This document shows positions 51,055-61,252 of a stretch of 64,000 nucleotides of DNA, in pieces (position 1 is the stretch's first letter; every line of letters starts with the position of its first letter). The stretch comes from Alphaproteobacteria bacterium (GTDB lineage: Bacteria > Pseudomonadota > Alphaproteobacteria > Rhodospirillales > Rhodospirillaceae): NCBI GenBank assembly GCA_030835385.1, contig JAURPI010000016.1, positions 1 to 64,000 of the forward strand. Direction: 5' to 3'. The notes beneath the pieces were generated by a model that saw only the letters and a program-made list of their open reading frames with translations, did no database searches and was not told the DNA's origin. A program made the position numbers and the translations under genes.

Positions 51055-52013
51055 CTAAAACACCTCTTGAAGCGCGCGGCACATCTAACCGCGACGTTGT
51101 CAACGGTACCGCTCACCCTGACGGAACGCAACCAGGCCTGCCGCCTGTGGCTTTTACTAGTCAAGCGCTGGAGTGTGGCCTTTATGTGGTTGCGACACCG
51201 ATCGGCAATCTGATGGACATGACATTTCGGGCCGTCGACGTGCTGCAGCAAGTGGATTTGATTGCCTGCGAAGATACCAGGGTAACCGGCAAGCTTTTGA
51301 GGCACTTTGGCATCAAAACAGACATGTTGGCTTACAACGATCACAACGGTGCAAAAGTGCGCCCGCAGCTGTTAGCTGAGATCAATGCCGGAAAAAGTAT
51401 CGCTTTGGTCTCCGATGCGGGGACACCACTAATTTCCGACCCAGGTTATAAACTTGTTGGGGCATGTGCCGACAAAGGCGTGAAAGTGATACCCGTTCCA
51501 GGGGCATCTGCTTTGCTGGCTGGACTTGTTGCAGCGGCTCTACCCACGGACCGCGTGATGTTTGCGGGTTTCCTGCCACCAAAACAAAAAGCGCGACAAA
51601 GCAGTATCAGTTCCTTGGCACAAGTGAACGCGACAATTGTATTTTACGAAACTGGCCCACGCTTAGGGTCAACCTTGACTGATATGGCAGAGTACCTTGG
51701 GCCACGACCAGCAGTCGTTGGGCGGGAACTCACCAAACTCTACGAAGAAGTCAGACGCGGCACTCTTGAAGATCTAGTTGGTTTTTATGGGAAAGGCTCT
51801 CAGATCAAAGGGGAAATCGTCATCGTCGTCGGACCCCCTTTGGAAACTGAGTCCATGACAACCGCTGAAATTGATGCCGCGCTTAAAGATGCTCTGGACA
51901 CCCTAAGCGTCCGCGACGCCGCAGCAGCCGTTGCAGAAACATCCGGTCAGCCCCGCCGACAACTCTACGCCCGGGCGCTGGCTTTGAAGACCGCAGATGC
52001 GGATGACCTCTAA
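51030..52013 (+). CDS. rsmI: 16S rRNA (cytidine(1402)-2'-O)-methyltransferase
   Basis: GLYVVATPIGNLMDMTFRAVDVL; EDTRVTGKLLRHFGI; VSDAGTPLISDPG; alternative GTG start at 51147. Confidence 0.93.
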   Translation: MAKHAKQSSKTPLEARGTSNRDVVNGTAHPDGTQPGLPPVAFTSQALECGLYVVATPIGNLMDMTFRAVDVLQQVDLIACEDTRVTGKLLRHFGIKTDMLAYNDHNGAKVRPQLLAEINAGKSIALVSDAGTPLISDPGYKLVGACADKGVKVIPVPGASALLAGLVAAALPTDRVMFAGFLPPKQKARQSSISSLAQVNATIVFYETGPRLGSTLTDMAEYLGPRPAVVGRELTKLYEEVRRGTLEDLVGFYGKGSQIKGEIVIVVGPPLETESMTTAEIDAALKDALDTLSVRDAAAAVAETSGQPRRQLYARALALKTADADDL

Positions 52014-52392
52014 AACGACCAAGCACAAAAAACAGGCACAAAAACGCGGACTAGCGGGAGAGTGGCGCTGCAAATTGGCCCTCATCCTGACCGGCTGGTC
52101 TATCCTGCATCACAGCTACTCAAGCAGGACTGGCAGTGGTGCCGGTGAAATTGACCTTATTGCCCGCCGGGGCCACATTCTGGCGTTTATCGAGGTGAAA
52201 ACGAAGCCGAACCTCACCAAAGGCTTGGATGCGGTTTCAGCAGATCAACAGGCTCGGATTACGCGAGGCGCAGAACGGTATATTGCACAACATCTTGATC
52301 TAACCGCACTCGACATGCGCTTTGACCTCATGATTGTGAGGCCTTGGCGCTGGCCGATACATATTACAGACGTTTGGCGGCTATATTCATAA
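51997..52392 (+). CDS. yraN: UPF0102 (YraN) family endonuclease-like protein
   Basis: KRGLAGEWRCKLALILTGWSILHHSYSSRTGSGAGEIDLIARRGHILAFIEVKTK. Confidence 0.9.
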   Translation: MRMTSKTTKHKKQAQKRGLAGEWRCKLALILTGWSILHHSYSSRTGSGAGEIDLIARRGHILAFIEVKTKPNLTKGLDAVSADQQARITRGAERYIAQHLDLTALDMRFDLMIVRPWRWPIHITDVWRLYS

Positions 52393-52534
52393 GTGCTGAG
52401 GCAATTGACCCCTGCCTGCGAATCACTAGGGTAGCGATCATGTGCCACATGCAAAATGTACCTAGAACAGAAACACCCGCTGCCCGTGACGGAACAGGTT
52501 CAATGGTCCGTGTTCAAAGCGACCCCCTATATTC

Positions 52535-53398
52535 ATGAGTAAGAAAACAGCCTCATCGAACTCGATAGCCGACACGCTTGTGGACTTATTGACCCCTAGC
52601 GACGGCACTTTTGATCTCGCAGACGTGGCTCTCGTTCTGGCGGCGCATGACACACCCAATACGGACTTAAATTCCTACAGAACACATCTCAAAAGTTTGT
52701 ACGACGCAGTAGAAGAAACAGCCGGCCAAATGACGCTGGACGACACTAATCCGGCACCAAGCGATATGGCAGAAGCATTATCTAAGGTGATTGCGGGCAC
52801 GTTCAGATACCGTGGCGATGAAGAGAATTATGACGACCTCGATAACGCCAACCTCATGCGAGTCATCGACCGACGTAAAGGCCTGCCCGTAGCTCTTGGT
52901 ATTCTCTATATCGCGGCCGCTCGGTCGCAGGGTTGGAATGTGGCCGGGCTAAATTTTCCAGGGCATTTTCTCGTGCGCCTAGAAAGTTTGGATGGCAACC
53001 GTGTCATCATCGACCCTTTTCACGAAGGACAAATACTCGAGACACCGGCATTGCGCGATTTACTCAAAGTTGTGACCGGCCCAACCGAAGAGTTGGAATC
53101 TCGGCACTATAGCCCGGTTAGTGATCGAGACATTTTGGTCCGTTTACAGAACAACGTTAAGACACGGCGGCTCGATCTCGGACAAATGGAAGAAGCTCTA
53201 GAGACTCTAAAATCGATGCAGCTTCTGATGCCGGATAGCTCAGCCCTATGCCGAGAAACTGGATTTTTGCATTTGCGGTTGGGGCAGGTATCCGAGGCCT
53301 TGAGCGCGCTCGAAGATTATCTTAACCGTGCCCCACAAGGCCCTGAACGATCTCGCATCGACACGGTGGTCAAAGACCTAAAACAACGCATTCATTGA
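52535..53398 (+). CDS. SirB1-like transglutaminase/TPR family protein
   Basis: RKGLPVALGILYIAAARSQGWNVAGLNFPGHFLVRL; C-terminal TPR. Confidence 0.87.
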   Translation: MSKKTASSNSIADTLVDLLTPSDGTFDLADVALVLAAHDTPNTDLNSYRTHLKSLYDAVEETAGQMTLDDTNPAPSDMAEALSKVIAGTFRYRGDEENYDDLDNANLMRVIDRRKGLPVALGILYIAAARSQGWNVAGLNFPGHFLVRLESLDGNRVIIDPFHEGQILETPALRDLLKVVTGPTEELESRHYSPVSDRDILVRLQNNVKTRRLDLGQMEEALETLKSMQLLMPDSSALCRETGFLHLRLGQVSEALSALEDYLNRAPQGPERSRIDTVVKDLKQRIH

Positions 53399-53428
53399 TG
53401 CGTGTGAGATAAAAAGGACGATAAAAAA

Positions 53429-54370
53429 ATGACGCTCGCCATAGCTATTCAAATGGACCCGATGGACGGGATCGACATCGATGGCGATTCCACGTTTGTC
53501 CTGGCCCTTGAGGCTCAGAAGCGTGGCTTTGGTCTGTTCCATTACTTACCCAACCGTTTGTCTTTTCGGGATGGGCGGGTCATTGCGAAAGCCAACCCCA
53601 TGGAAGTACGGCGCGAAGCTGGAAATCATTTTTCTTTTGGTGAGACTCAAGAAATCGACTTGTCGCTCATGGATGTGATTCTGATGCGTCAAGACCCCCC
53701 GTTTGACATGGCCTACATTACCGCAACACATATTTTAGAACACATCGCCGACAGTACTTTGGTGGTCAATGACCCGGTCAGCGTGCGCAATGCACCTGAG
53801 AAACTATTTGTCACACATTTTGACGGCGTCATGCCGCCAACTCTGATTACGTCAGACCCAGATGAGATAAAGGCGTTCCGCGCTGAACATTTGGATATCA
53901 TCATCAAGCCTCTTTATGGAAACGGCGGGGCTGGTGTTTTTCATCTTCAACCTGGAGATGAAAACCTTGGATCTCTAGTAGAAATGTTCACAGAAAATTT
54001 TCGCGAACCAATGATCGTCCAAAAGTATGTGTCTGCCGTGCGTGAAGGCGATAAACGCATCATACTTGTAGACGGCGAAGTTGTAGGTGCGATTAACCGA
54101 GTGCCCGCCGCTGGCGAAGCACGCTCGAATATGCATGTGGGCGGTCGGCCTGAAAAATCCGTGCTCACGACCTGCGAAGAAGAGATTTGTGAGGCCATAG
54201 GACCATCACTCAAGGACCAGGGGTTGATATTCGTGGGCATCGATGTGATCGGCAATTATCTCACAGAGATCAACGTTACATCGCCAACGGGTCTCCAAGA
54301 GATTAACCGCTTTGATGATGCCTGTTTGGAAGCTCAAATATGGGATGCCATCGAAGGCAAACTCAAGTAA
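53429..54370 (+). CDS. gshB: Glutathione synthase
   Basis: [56 protein letters not shown]. Confidence 0.95.
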   Translation: MTLAIAIQMDPMDGIDIDGDSTFVLALEAQKRGFGLFHYLPNRLSFRDGRVIAKANPMEVRREAGNHFSFGETQEIDLSLMDVILMRQDPPFDMAYITATHILEHIADSTLVVNDPVSVRNAPEKLFVTHFDGVMPPTLITSDPDEIKAFRAEHLDIIIKPLYGNGGAGVFHLQPGDENLGSLVEMFTENFREPMIVQKYVSAVREGDKRIILVDGEVVGAINRVPAAGEARSNMHVGGRPEKSVLTTCEEEICEAIGPSLKDQGLIFVGIDVIGNYLTEINVTSPTGLQEINRFDDACLEAQIWDAIEGKLK

Positions 54371-54435
54371 GCAGAGGTAGAAATATTTGACTGCAGTATA
54401 GGACACACCGCACAAACCTATAGCGGGGAACTCAA

Positions 54436-55269
54436 ATGGAACTCGAAGAACAAATGGCTGAAACTATTGAAGCAGTCATGGCAATTCTAACCACTTACGG
54501 ATTGTCAGTTATAGGTGCCATCGTCACCCTAATCGTCGGTTGGATTGTCGCTTGCTGGGTTGCCGGCACCATACGGCGGGCATCAGCAAAATCTGAAAAA
54601 ATAGACACAACGCTCGGGTCGTTCTTTGCGTCCATGGCCAAGTACGCGATTCTCGCTTTTACCTTTATAGCTGTGTTGTCCCGGTTCGGCGTAGAGACCA
54701 CCAGTTTCGTAGCGGTGATGGGGGCGCTCGGTCTGGCCATTGGTCTGTCCCTGCAAAACACTCTGTCGAACGTCGCCAGCGGCGTAATGCTGATTATGTT
54801 CCGGCCTTTTAAAGTTGGAGACTTTGTCGATACCGCAGGTGTATCGGGAACAGTAAAAGCGATCACCCTATTTACGACTGAAATGTCCACTGGTGATAAC
54901 GTTAAAGTCATAGTGCCTAATGGCGCTATATGGGGCGGTACCATTAAGAACTTCTCTGGCAACACGACACGCCGGGTCGATTTGTTAATGGGGATTGGCT
55001 ACGGGTCCAACATTGATCACGCGATCAAAACGATGACGGAAATTGTCAACGCTGATAGCCGAGTACATGGGGACCCGGAACCATTCTTCGCTGTCGGTGA
55101 ATTGGCAGACAGTTCAGTCAATATCATCGTACGGGTGTGGACCAACGCACCCGATTACTGGGGTGTAAAGTTCGACCTCACCAAAGCGTTCAAAGAAGCT
55201 TTCGACCGCGAAGGAATCGATATTCCATTTCCACAAACAGTGGTGCATCACGTCAACGACCAGAGCTAG
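54436..55269 (+). CDS. Mechanosensitive ion channel (MscS family)
   Basis: MGALGLAIGLSLQNTLSNVASGVMLIMFRPFKVGDFVD; DIPFPQTVVHH. Confidence 0.93.
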   Translation: MELEEQMAETIEAVMAILTTYGLSVIGAIVTLIVGWIVACWVAGTIRRASAKSEKIDTTLGSFFASMAKYAILAFTFIAVLSRFGVETTSFVAVMGALGLAIGLSLQNTLSNVASGVMLIMFRPFKVGDFVDTAGVSGTVKAITLFTTEMSTGDNVKVIVPNGAIWGGTIKNFSGNTTRRVDLLMGIGYGSNIDHAIKTMTEIVNADSRVHGDPEPFFAVGELADSSVNIIVRVWTNAPDYWGVKFDLTKAFKEAFDREGIDIPFPQTVVHHVNDQS

Positions 55270-55386
55270 AACGAACAAAAGCGAGTTTGTGGCGCGGGAT
55301 GAGATACCTCCGCGTCCACTCTGCTGTCATCGCTTTTGAACTAAGTCTGCTTCTTGCCATAAGCGTGTACTGTTACTTTGTGATGG

Positions 55387-57378
55387 ATGATTTCGCTGAA
55401 TGTGACGGGTAGGGGGAGGCTCCGCTTGATTAACTGGAAAATCTCGGGACACCTGTGGGCCGCTCTGGTGTGTTTGATCACACTGTTCAATTCTGGATTC
55501 GTGCAGGCGCAGCGCGCCGATGAAAATGCCGTTGCTGAAGCGGATGACGCCTTCGGTACCGTTGTGGGCAGCGAGGAGATTGGGCTGTATTCCTCGACCA
55601 GTGCGCGGGGATTTAGTCCGAGCCAAGCGGGCAACTTACGCATCAACGGCTTATTTTTTGATCAAGCGACAGCGCCGAATCTCCGTATTCGCCGCGGTTC
55701 AACAATTCATGTGGGCATTAGCGCCCAGGGCTATCCCTTACCCGCACCAACCGGTGTCGTTGACTACAAACTTCGTCTACCTGGCGATGAGTATGTCACC
55801 AGCGTTGTCGCAACAGAGGGAGCGTTGTTTTCTTACGCACGTCATACAGCAGAACTCGATACGCAAATCCCGATTGTTAAAGGTGTTCTGAGTATCGGCA
55901 CTGGCTTGAGCTATAAACGCAACACAGCCCATCAGTTTGCTGTAGGTGATGAAGGATACGACGCTGGTCTGATCGCGCACTGGCGGCCCAACGACGCCGT
56001 CTCCATCATTCCGTTTTTCAGCTACGCGAAAACCAGTGCGGTTGATGGAGATAGGCCTCGCCTTTTTCTTGGCGACAATGATCCACCAGACTTCCGCGCC
56101 GAAGATTTGACTAGCCCCGATTGGCTGTTCTTTGGGTTCAGAAACTATAACTACGGGGTCGTCGCATCTGCTGACCTACCCGGTACATGGAAACTGGAAA
56201 TTGGTGCTTTTCGGTCAGAGAGCAACACGCCCCAGTCGTTTACAGCTTTTGTACTCAACACAAATGAATTGGGCATAGGCGATTACGCTATTTCTCAATC
56301 ACCTCCTCGATTCAACCATTCGACATCGGGTGAAGTTCGTTTGTCCAAATCTTTTGTCGAGAATACGCGTCGTCACACGTTTTACATCACCTCCCGTGCC
56401 CGCGATCGCACCAGCACCTTTGGTGGCGGTGACCTGCGGTTTTTTGGTCCTGTGACGCTCGGCGCTTTCCCCGACCTGGATGAGCCTTCATTCCAAACCA
56501 CCGATCCAACCAAGACCGAGACCAAACAAATCACCGGCGGACTCGCCTATGAAGGAGTGTGGCAAAACTTCGGACAGTTAAGTCTGGCGATACAAAAATC
56601 CGACTACAAACGCACGCGTACGCGCCTGGGTGCCGCGCCTGTAGAAGGGAACACCGCACCCTGGCTATATAACGCCGGTGGGGCCGTCTATATGTCGAGC
56701 AAACTCGCTGCCTACGCCAGCTACGCTCGTGGCTTTGAAGAGTTAGGTTCAGCTCCGGGCAACGCCGTTAACCGAGACGAAGCAGTGCCAGCAGAACTGA
56801 CGCAACAGATTGACGCAGGTCTACGTTATCAAATTAGACCTGGCCTGCAGATGGTTGCGGGTGTTTTTCAAATCGATAAACCCTATTACGGATTGGATCT
56901 CGTAAACGTATTTCAGCGCCTGGGTGACATTCGTCATCGTGGCGTTGAGTTCTCGTTGGCTGGCTCTGTAACAGAGTCGCTGACCGTGGTCGCCGGAACA
57001 ATATTATTGCAACCACGCATTATTGACACGTCAGCAAACGCAAACACGGGGAACCTGACCGCGATCGGACCGATCCCCCGATTGGTACGTGTAAACGTGC
57101 AGTATCGGCCCGAAGCAATTCAAGGATTGGCATTTGATGCGAAGGTAGAAAGCGTTTCATCCCGTTTTATAGACGTAAGTAATTCTCGTCGGGTGTCGGG
57201 CGTTATTACCTTCGATGCCGGCGTGCGATACACAACAGAGTTGTCGGGCGTACCGGTTCGGTTCAGCCTTCAAGGCCGTAATCTGACAAACGAGAATAGC
57301 TTTACCCCCAATGCTTCAAGTCAAGCACGGCCTTTTGAAAAACGAAGAGTTGAGTTTTCAATTGCAGCTGATTTTTAG
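55387..57378 (+). CDS. TonB-dependent receptor
   Basis: Signal sequence, plug-like N-terminus, alternating beta-strand pattern, terminal aromatic FSIAADF; start could be internal. Confidence 0.85.
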   Translation: MISLNVTGRGRLRLINWKISGHLWAALVCLITLFNSGFVQAQRADENAVAEADDAFGTVVGSEEIGLYSSTSARGFSPSQAGNLRINGLFFDQATAPNLRIRRGSTIHVGISAQGYPLPAPTGVVDYKLRLPGDEYVTSVVATEGALFSYARHTAELDTQIPIVKGVLSIGTGLSYKRNTAHQFAVGDEGYDAGLIAHWRPNDAVSIIPFFSYAKTSAVDGDRPRLFLGDNDPPDFRAEDLTSPDWLFFGFRNYNYGVVASADLPGTWKLEIGAFRSESNTPQSFTAFVLNTNELGIGDYAISQSPPRFNHSTSGEVRLSKSFVENTRRHTFYITSRARDRTSTFGGGDLRFFGPVTLGAFPDLDEPSFQTTDPTKTETKQITGGLAYEGVWQNFGQLSLAIQKSDYKRTRTRLGAAPVEGNTAPWLYNAGGAVYMSSKLAAYASYARGFEELGSAPGNAVNRDEAVPAELTQQIDAGLRYQIRPGLQMVAGVFQIDKPYYGLDLVNVFQRLGDIRHRGVEFSLAGSVTESLTVVAGTILLQPRIIDTSANANTGNLTAIGPIPRLVRVNVQYRPEAIQGLAFDAKVESVSSRFIDVSNSRRVSGVITFDAGVRYTTELSGVPVRFSLQGRNLTNENSFTPNASSQARPFEKRRVEFSIAADF

Positions 57379-57480
57379 GGCCTGAACTCGCAAATTTGCT
57401 GATACACTCGGGATGATGCAGCGTTAGTTTTCTATGAATCGACATGTATTGAATTCCGCAAACAGTCGTTGGTCTAAATC

Positions 57481-59028
57481 ATGACTAAGAGAGTTACCAC
57501 CACACATCATCCTTATTCACCTGAGGCTTTGAGCCGTCGCCAAATATTGATTGGGGCGTCCTCCGCAACCGTCGGGCTCGCCGTGACACCGGGCGGACGA
57601 TCCACAGTCCAAGCAGCTGACCCCTGGGACCTTATCATCGTCGGGGGAGGCACAGCGGGTCTACCTGCAGCGATCTTCGCGGCACGGCGCGGCGCTCGTG
57701 TTCTTATCATTGAAGCTTCGTTTCAACTTGGTGGCACATTGTTCTTATCGACAGGACAAATGAGCGCAGCTGGAACACGCCTACAAAAACAAAAGGGCAT
57801 TGTTGATACCCCTCAATTACACTTCGATGATGTGATGCGCATCAGCCAGAACACGGCCGATCCTGAATTGGTGCGATTGGCGGTTACGCATGCGGCAGAC
57901 ACCTTTGATTGGTTGATGGACAGTGGCCTGGCACCGCCAGATGAGCATCCGGTTCTGGGTCTAGCCCACGAGCCTTACAGTGTTGAGCGATACGCATGGG
58001 GTCCTGAGGGTGGCATCTCAATTCTCGATGCCATCGAACCCTTGGCGTTGGCAGAAGAACAAGCTGGCCGTCTGACAATTTGGCGCGGTCAACGGGCTCG
58101 CGAACTCCTGATACGCGATGGTGTCGTCATCGGCGTGCGAGCTGAAAATGATAGCGGCAAAATGACTGATGTGTTCGGTCAGTCGACTCTACTGGCCAGT
58201 GGCGGCTACGCTTCGAACCCCGAACTGTTTTACGAACTCAGCGGTTACAAACAGTATGGCAAAGGGTCTTATCCCTATAGCCAGGGTGACGGGTATTTGA
58301 TGGCGCTCGCCGCCGGTGGGCACACCCGCGGCAAAGAGAACTACAGGTGTGGTTCGCCGCAGATCATGGCGAGTGCGGATGAACCCGCCGTGCCAGACAC
58401 TAGATTCCTTATCTATCCGGAAGTGCGGCAACCATGGGAAATCCAAGTCAATGTGAATGGCGAACGCTATGTCGCGGAGGACAATGCCAGCGTTGACGTG
58501 CGCGAACATGCCCTGCTGCGTCAGCCAGACCTGCGTACATGGCTAGTATTTGACCGGGCCATTCTAGACCAGGCGCCAAGTGGTATTGAGGGCTGGGACA
58601 AATCAGATTTTGATGAAGCATTTGATTCCCATCCCATGTTCTTCAAAGCGCAATCCATAGGTGAGCTGGCGGAGAAGAGTGGTGTCGATGAGAAGGGGCT
58701 GGTCGCAACGGTTGGGCAATATAACCGTGGCCAAGCCATTGGTAATGATTCGGCTTTCGGACGCACTCACATGCCCTTGCCGATTCAACAAGCGCCGTTC
58801 TATGCCATTCGCCAACAAGGGTTTTCAATCTCATCGACAGTCGGTGTCGCTGCCGACAACCAGCTGCGTGTCGTGCGGCAAGATGGTCGGGCGATTGAAG
58901 GTCTCTACGCAGCTGGCGAGCTCCTCGGTTCAGGTCAGCTTATGGGGAACACAGCCGTCGGCGGCATGATGGTGACGCCCGCACTTACCTTTGGCCGCAT
59001 CTTTGGTGAAACACTTTTGAAGGTCTAA
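57481..59028 (+). CDS. Tat-signal FAD-dependent oxidoreductase, paralogue of 4589..6034
   Basis: LSRRQILIGASSATVGLAV Tat-like signal; LIIVGGGTAGLPAAIFAARRG; EGLYAAGELLGSGQLMGNTAVGGMMVTPALTFGR. Confidence 0.87.
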   Translation: MTKRVTTTHHPYSPEALSRRQILIGASSATVGLAVTPGGRSTVQAADPWDLIIVGGGTAGLPAAIFAARRGARVLIIEASFQLGGTLFLSTGQMSAAGTRLQKQKGIVDTPQLHFDDVMRISQNTADPELVRLAVTHAADTFDWLMDSGLAPPDEHPVLGLAHEPYSVERYAWGPEGGISILDAIEPLALAEEQAGRLTIWRGQRARELLIRDGVVIGVRAENDSGKMTDVFGQSTLLASGGYASNPELFYELSGYKQYGKGSYPYSQGDGYLMALAAGGHTRGKENYRCGSPQIMASADEPAVPDTRFLIYPEVRQPWEIQVNVNGERYVAEDNASVDVREHALLRQPDLRTWLVFDRAILDQAPSGIEGWDKSDFDEAFDSHPMFFKAQSIGELAEKSGVDEKGLVATVGQYNRGQAIGNDSAFGRTHMPLPIQQAPFYAIRQQGFSISSTVGVAADNQLRVVRQDGRAIEGLYAAGELLGSGQLMGNTAVGGMMVTPALTFGRIFGETLLKV

Positions 59029-59424
59029 ACCAAAGATCGCATCGACTTGCATGGGGATGTTCCCGCCGTTGATCCTTTGGATTTAGCGACACCGCCACCG
59101 GGAGAGGATTCCGCCACAGTTGCTGCGCGGGTGGCCGCCGCTCGTTCAGTACAACGTGAACGCTATGAGGCGATGACGTTGGACAATGTTACCTGCAATG
59201 CTCAGGTAGATGGTGAAGCCCTGGAAGAGGTCGCTTCTCCTGATTACGACGGACGCACCCTACTGACCCAAGCTGCTGAAAAGATGCATTTGTCTGCGCG
59301 GGGCTACCATCGCATTCTTCGCGTCGCCCGGACATTAGCCGATCTCGAAGGGGTAGCCGACATCAAACGCCTACACATTGCCGAGGCGCTAAGCTTTAGA
59401 CGGATCGCGCCAGGACGAAGCTAA
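59029..59424 (+). pseudogene. comM: 3' remnant of comM/yifB (Mg-chelatase-like AAA ATPase C-terminal domain)
   Basis: TKDRIDLHGDVPAVDP...AARSVQRERYEAMTLDNVTCNAQVD...MHLSARGYHRILRVARTLADLEG...HIAEALSFRR matches the ComM C-terminus; no ATPase domain upstream. Confidence 0.85.
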
Positions 59425-59467
59425 GGTGGTATAACAATGGGAGCAGCAGTCTTCGTAACTGTACTAT

Positions 59468-59824
59468 CTAGCGCCGGTCTTGGTTTGGTTCAGATGAGCC
59501 AAAGGCCAAAGCTTCGTCAGTATTGCGCGCCATAACGCTATAAACTCGGTCGACCATCGCTTTGCGTTCTGCCGCCCACGCCTCAGTTTCTTCAGGGGTT
59601 GGCTTATACTGCTCAATCATCTCAGTGGTGACCTTGCCGTGTTTGCTGAGCAGCGTCTCAATGATCTTGACCCTCTGTTGGCCTGTCCACACTTCCGCTC
59701 CAAGCGCGACGACCATATGCATCAGATTGTCGATATGGGCATTGCCGAGCAACACCATGTTATCGGCATCGTGTTTGACGAAATCCGTTTCCGCGCCATG
59801 AAGAGCTGTTTTTTCAGTAGCCAT
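59468..59824 (-). CDS. Hypothetical small helical protein
   Basis: 118 aa ORF between comM remnant and Tat methyltransferase, codirectional with the latter. Confidence 0.6.
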   Translation of the reverse strand: MATEKTALHGAETDFVKHDADNMVLLGNAHIDNLMHMVVALGAEVWTGQQRVKIIETLLSKHGKVTTEMIEQYKPTPEETEAWAAERKAMVDRVYSVMARNTDEALAFGSSEPNQDRR

Positions 59825-59841
59825 GCCTAGGGTTCCCTTCC

Positions 59842-61053
59842 TTACGCTTTAACAGCGACCAAGTTTGGCCGTCCGCGGGTCGCGCCCGTGTTGTAGATAA
59901 CAGCCGCGGCACCCTCTTTATTGACCGTCATGCCTGCGGATTCGAGATCACCGGCCAGATCATAATCCATGTGTTCAAGCGCCCATGGCTCGCCATTCCA
60001 GCGATGATCCCACCAGCGACGGAACTTACCGAAGGCGTCTTTGGGTGGGGCAAATGAAGTGTAGAAGTCCACCGGATAATAAATGCCTCCGCCGCGTAAA
60101 ACGCGGGATACTTCTTGCATGATTTTGGTGTTCTCCGAGTTCGGGACCTCATGGAGAATGATGTAAGAGACGACCATGTCGAAGTAGTCATCGGGGAAGC
60201 CGGTGTCTTCTGCGAGAGCCTGTCGGTAATTAACCTCCATACCAAGGTCGGCCGTGCGCATGTGGGCGTAGTGAACCATCGGTCCGCCGACGTCGAGACC
60301 CCAGACTTCGGCATCGGGGAAGCGGCGCTTTAAAGCCGTGGTCATTTGGCCAACACTACAACCGATTTCCAGAATACGCTTTACTTTACCGTTCTTCGGC
60401 GTTGGGGCTGCGTTGGCAACGCCAATTTGATTTTCGTCCTGCTTGTTGTGGCCAAGGAAGAAATTCACCGTGCCGTAGTGATATACGTAACCACCAAGCG
60501 GGTCGCCGACGTAACCACCGGGCATAATGTGAATTTCATGCTTTGCGTAGTCAGGGATGTCGAGGTTTGGATTCAACTCGAGGGATCCGGGCCCAGCCTT
60601 CTCCGCAGCATTTAGTTCTGTCAGACATTGATCCATGTTGGCATCAAAGAGGTCTTTTACGCCTTTCCAAGTGAGCTGCTGGTTGGCGAGCCAGAGCCTT
60701 GCGCTGGCCATGACGGTTGGGTCGTTTTCAACAAGGGCAATCACTTCACCCATGGGGAGTTCAGCACGTGGACCATACCCGGCTTCCTTGAGAAGCTCTC
60801 GCACACGAATACGCGCGGCTTGAGTCATGTTGCCGCGCCCACCTTGGGCAAAGGCCCGAATGTTGGTCAGAAATTCCTGATTGCTTTGCACATCTAGGCT
60901 CGGCAGACGGCGGAAAATACCTTCGCGGCCGCGTGGCGCATCAAGCCGAAATGCCGATTTGCTGTGTGCCGCAAAAGACGGGGTCGTTGCCGCAGCCGTG
61001 GCCACAGTGGCAATAGCCGCGCTCCCGGTCAAAAGAGTTCGTCGGTTGATCAT
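59842..61053 (-). CDS. SAM-dependent class I methyltransferase with Tat-like signal peptide
   Basis: MINRRTLLTGSAAIATVATAAATTPSFAAH; ILEIGCSVGQMTTALKRRFPDAEVWGLDVG; FDMVVSYIILHEVP. Confidence 0.83.
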   Translation of the reverse strand: MINRRTLLTGSAAIATVATAAATTPSFAAHSKSAFRLDAPRGREGIFRRLPSLDVQSNQEFLTNIRAFAQGGRGNMTQAARIRVRELLKEAGYGPRAELPMGEVIALVENDPTVMASARLWLANQQLTWKGVKDLFDANMDQCLTELNAAEKAGPGSLELNPNLDIPDYAKHEIHIMPGGYVGDPLGGYVYHYGTVNFFLGHNKQDENQIGVANAAPTPKNGKVKRILEIGCSVGQMTTALKRRFPDAEVWGLDVGGPMVHYAHMRTADLGMEVNYRQALAEDTGFPDDYFDMVVSYIILHEVPNSENTKIMQEVSRVLRGGGIYYPVDFYTSFAPPKDAFGKFRRWWDHRWNGEPWALEHMDYDLAGDLESAGMTVNKEGAAAVIYNTGATRGRPNLVAVKA

Positions 61054-61252
61054 GATCAGGGTGCTCCTGCGCTCTCACGTGCATCTATTCATAGAATACA
61101 GCGAACTGGTAAGACGTGTCGACCTGGTGGTCACGGTTTGACTGCCCAAAGAATCCGAAAATACTGGGCCGCCGCACCCTTGCGTGGTTTTTGTCCGGAC
61201 CTAAACTAGTGACGCTTGTTATGTTTAGACCCCTCTAAGAAAGAGATATTCT

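Noticed and set aside
54371-54435. Possible remaining 5' part of comM right after gshB
   Set aside because: Only 65 bp, no ComM-like translation; the upstream comM portion appears absent from the window.
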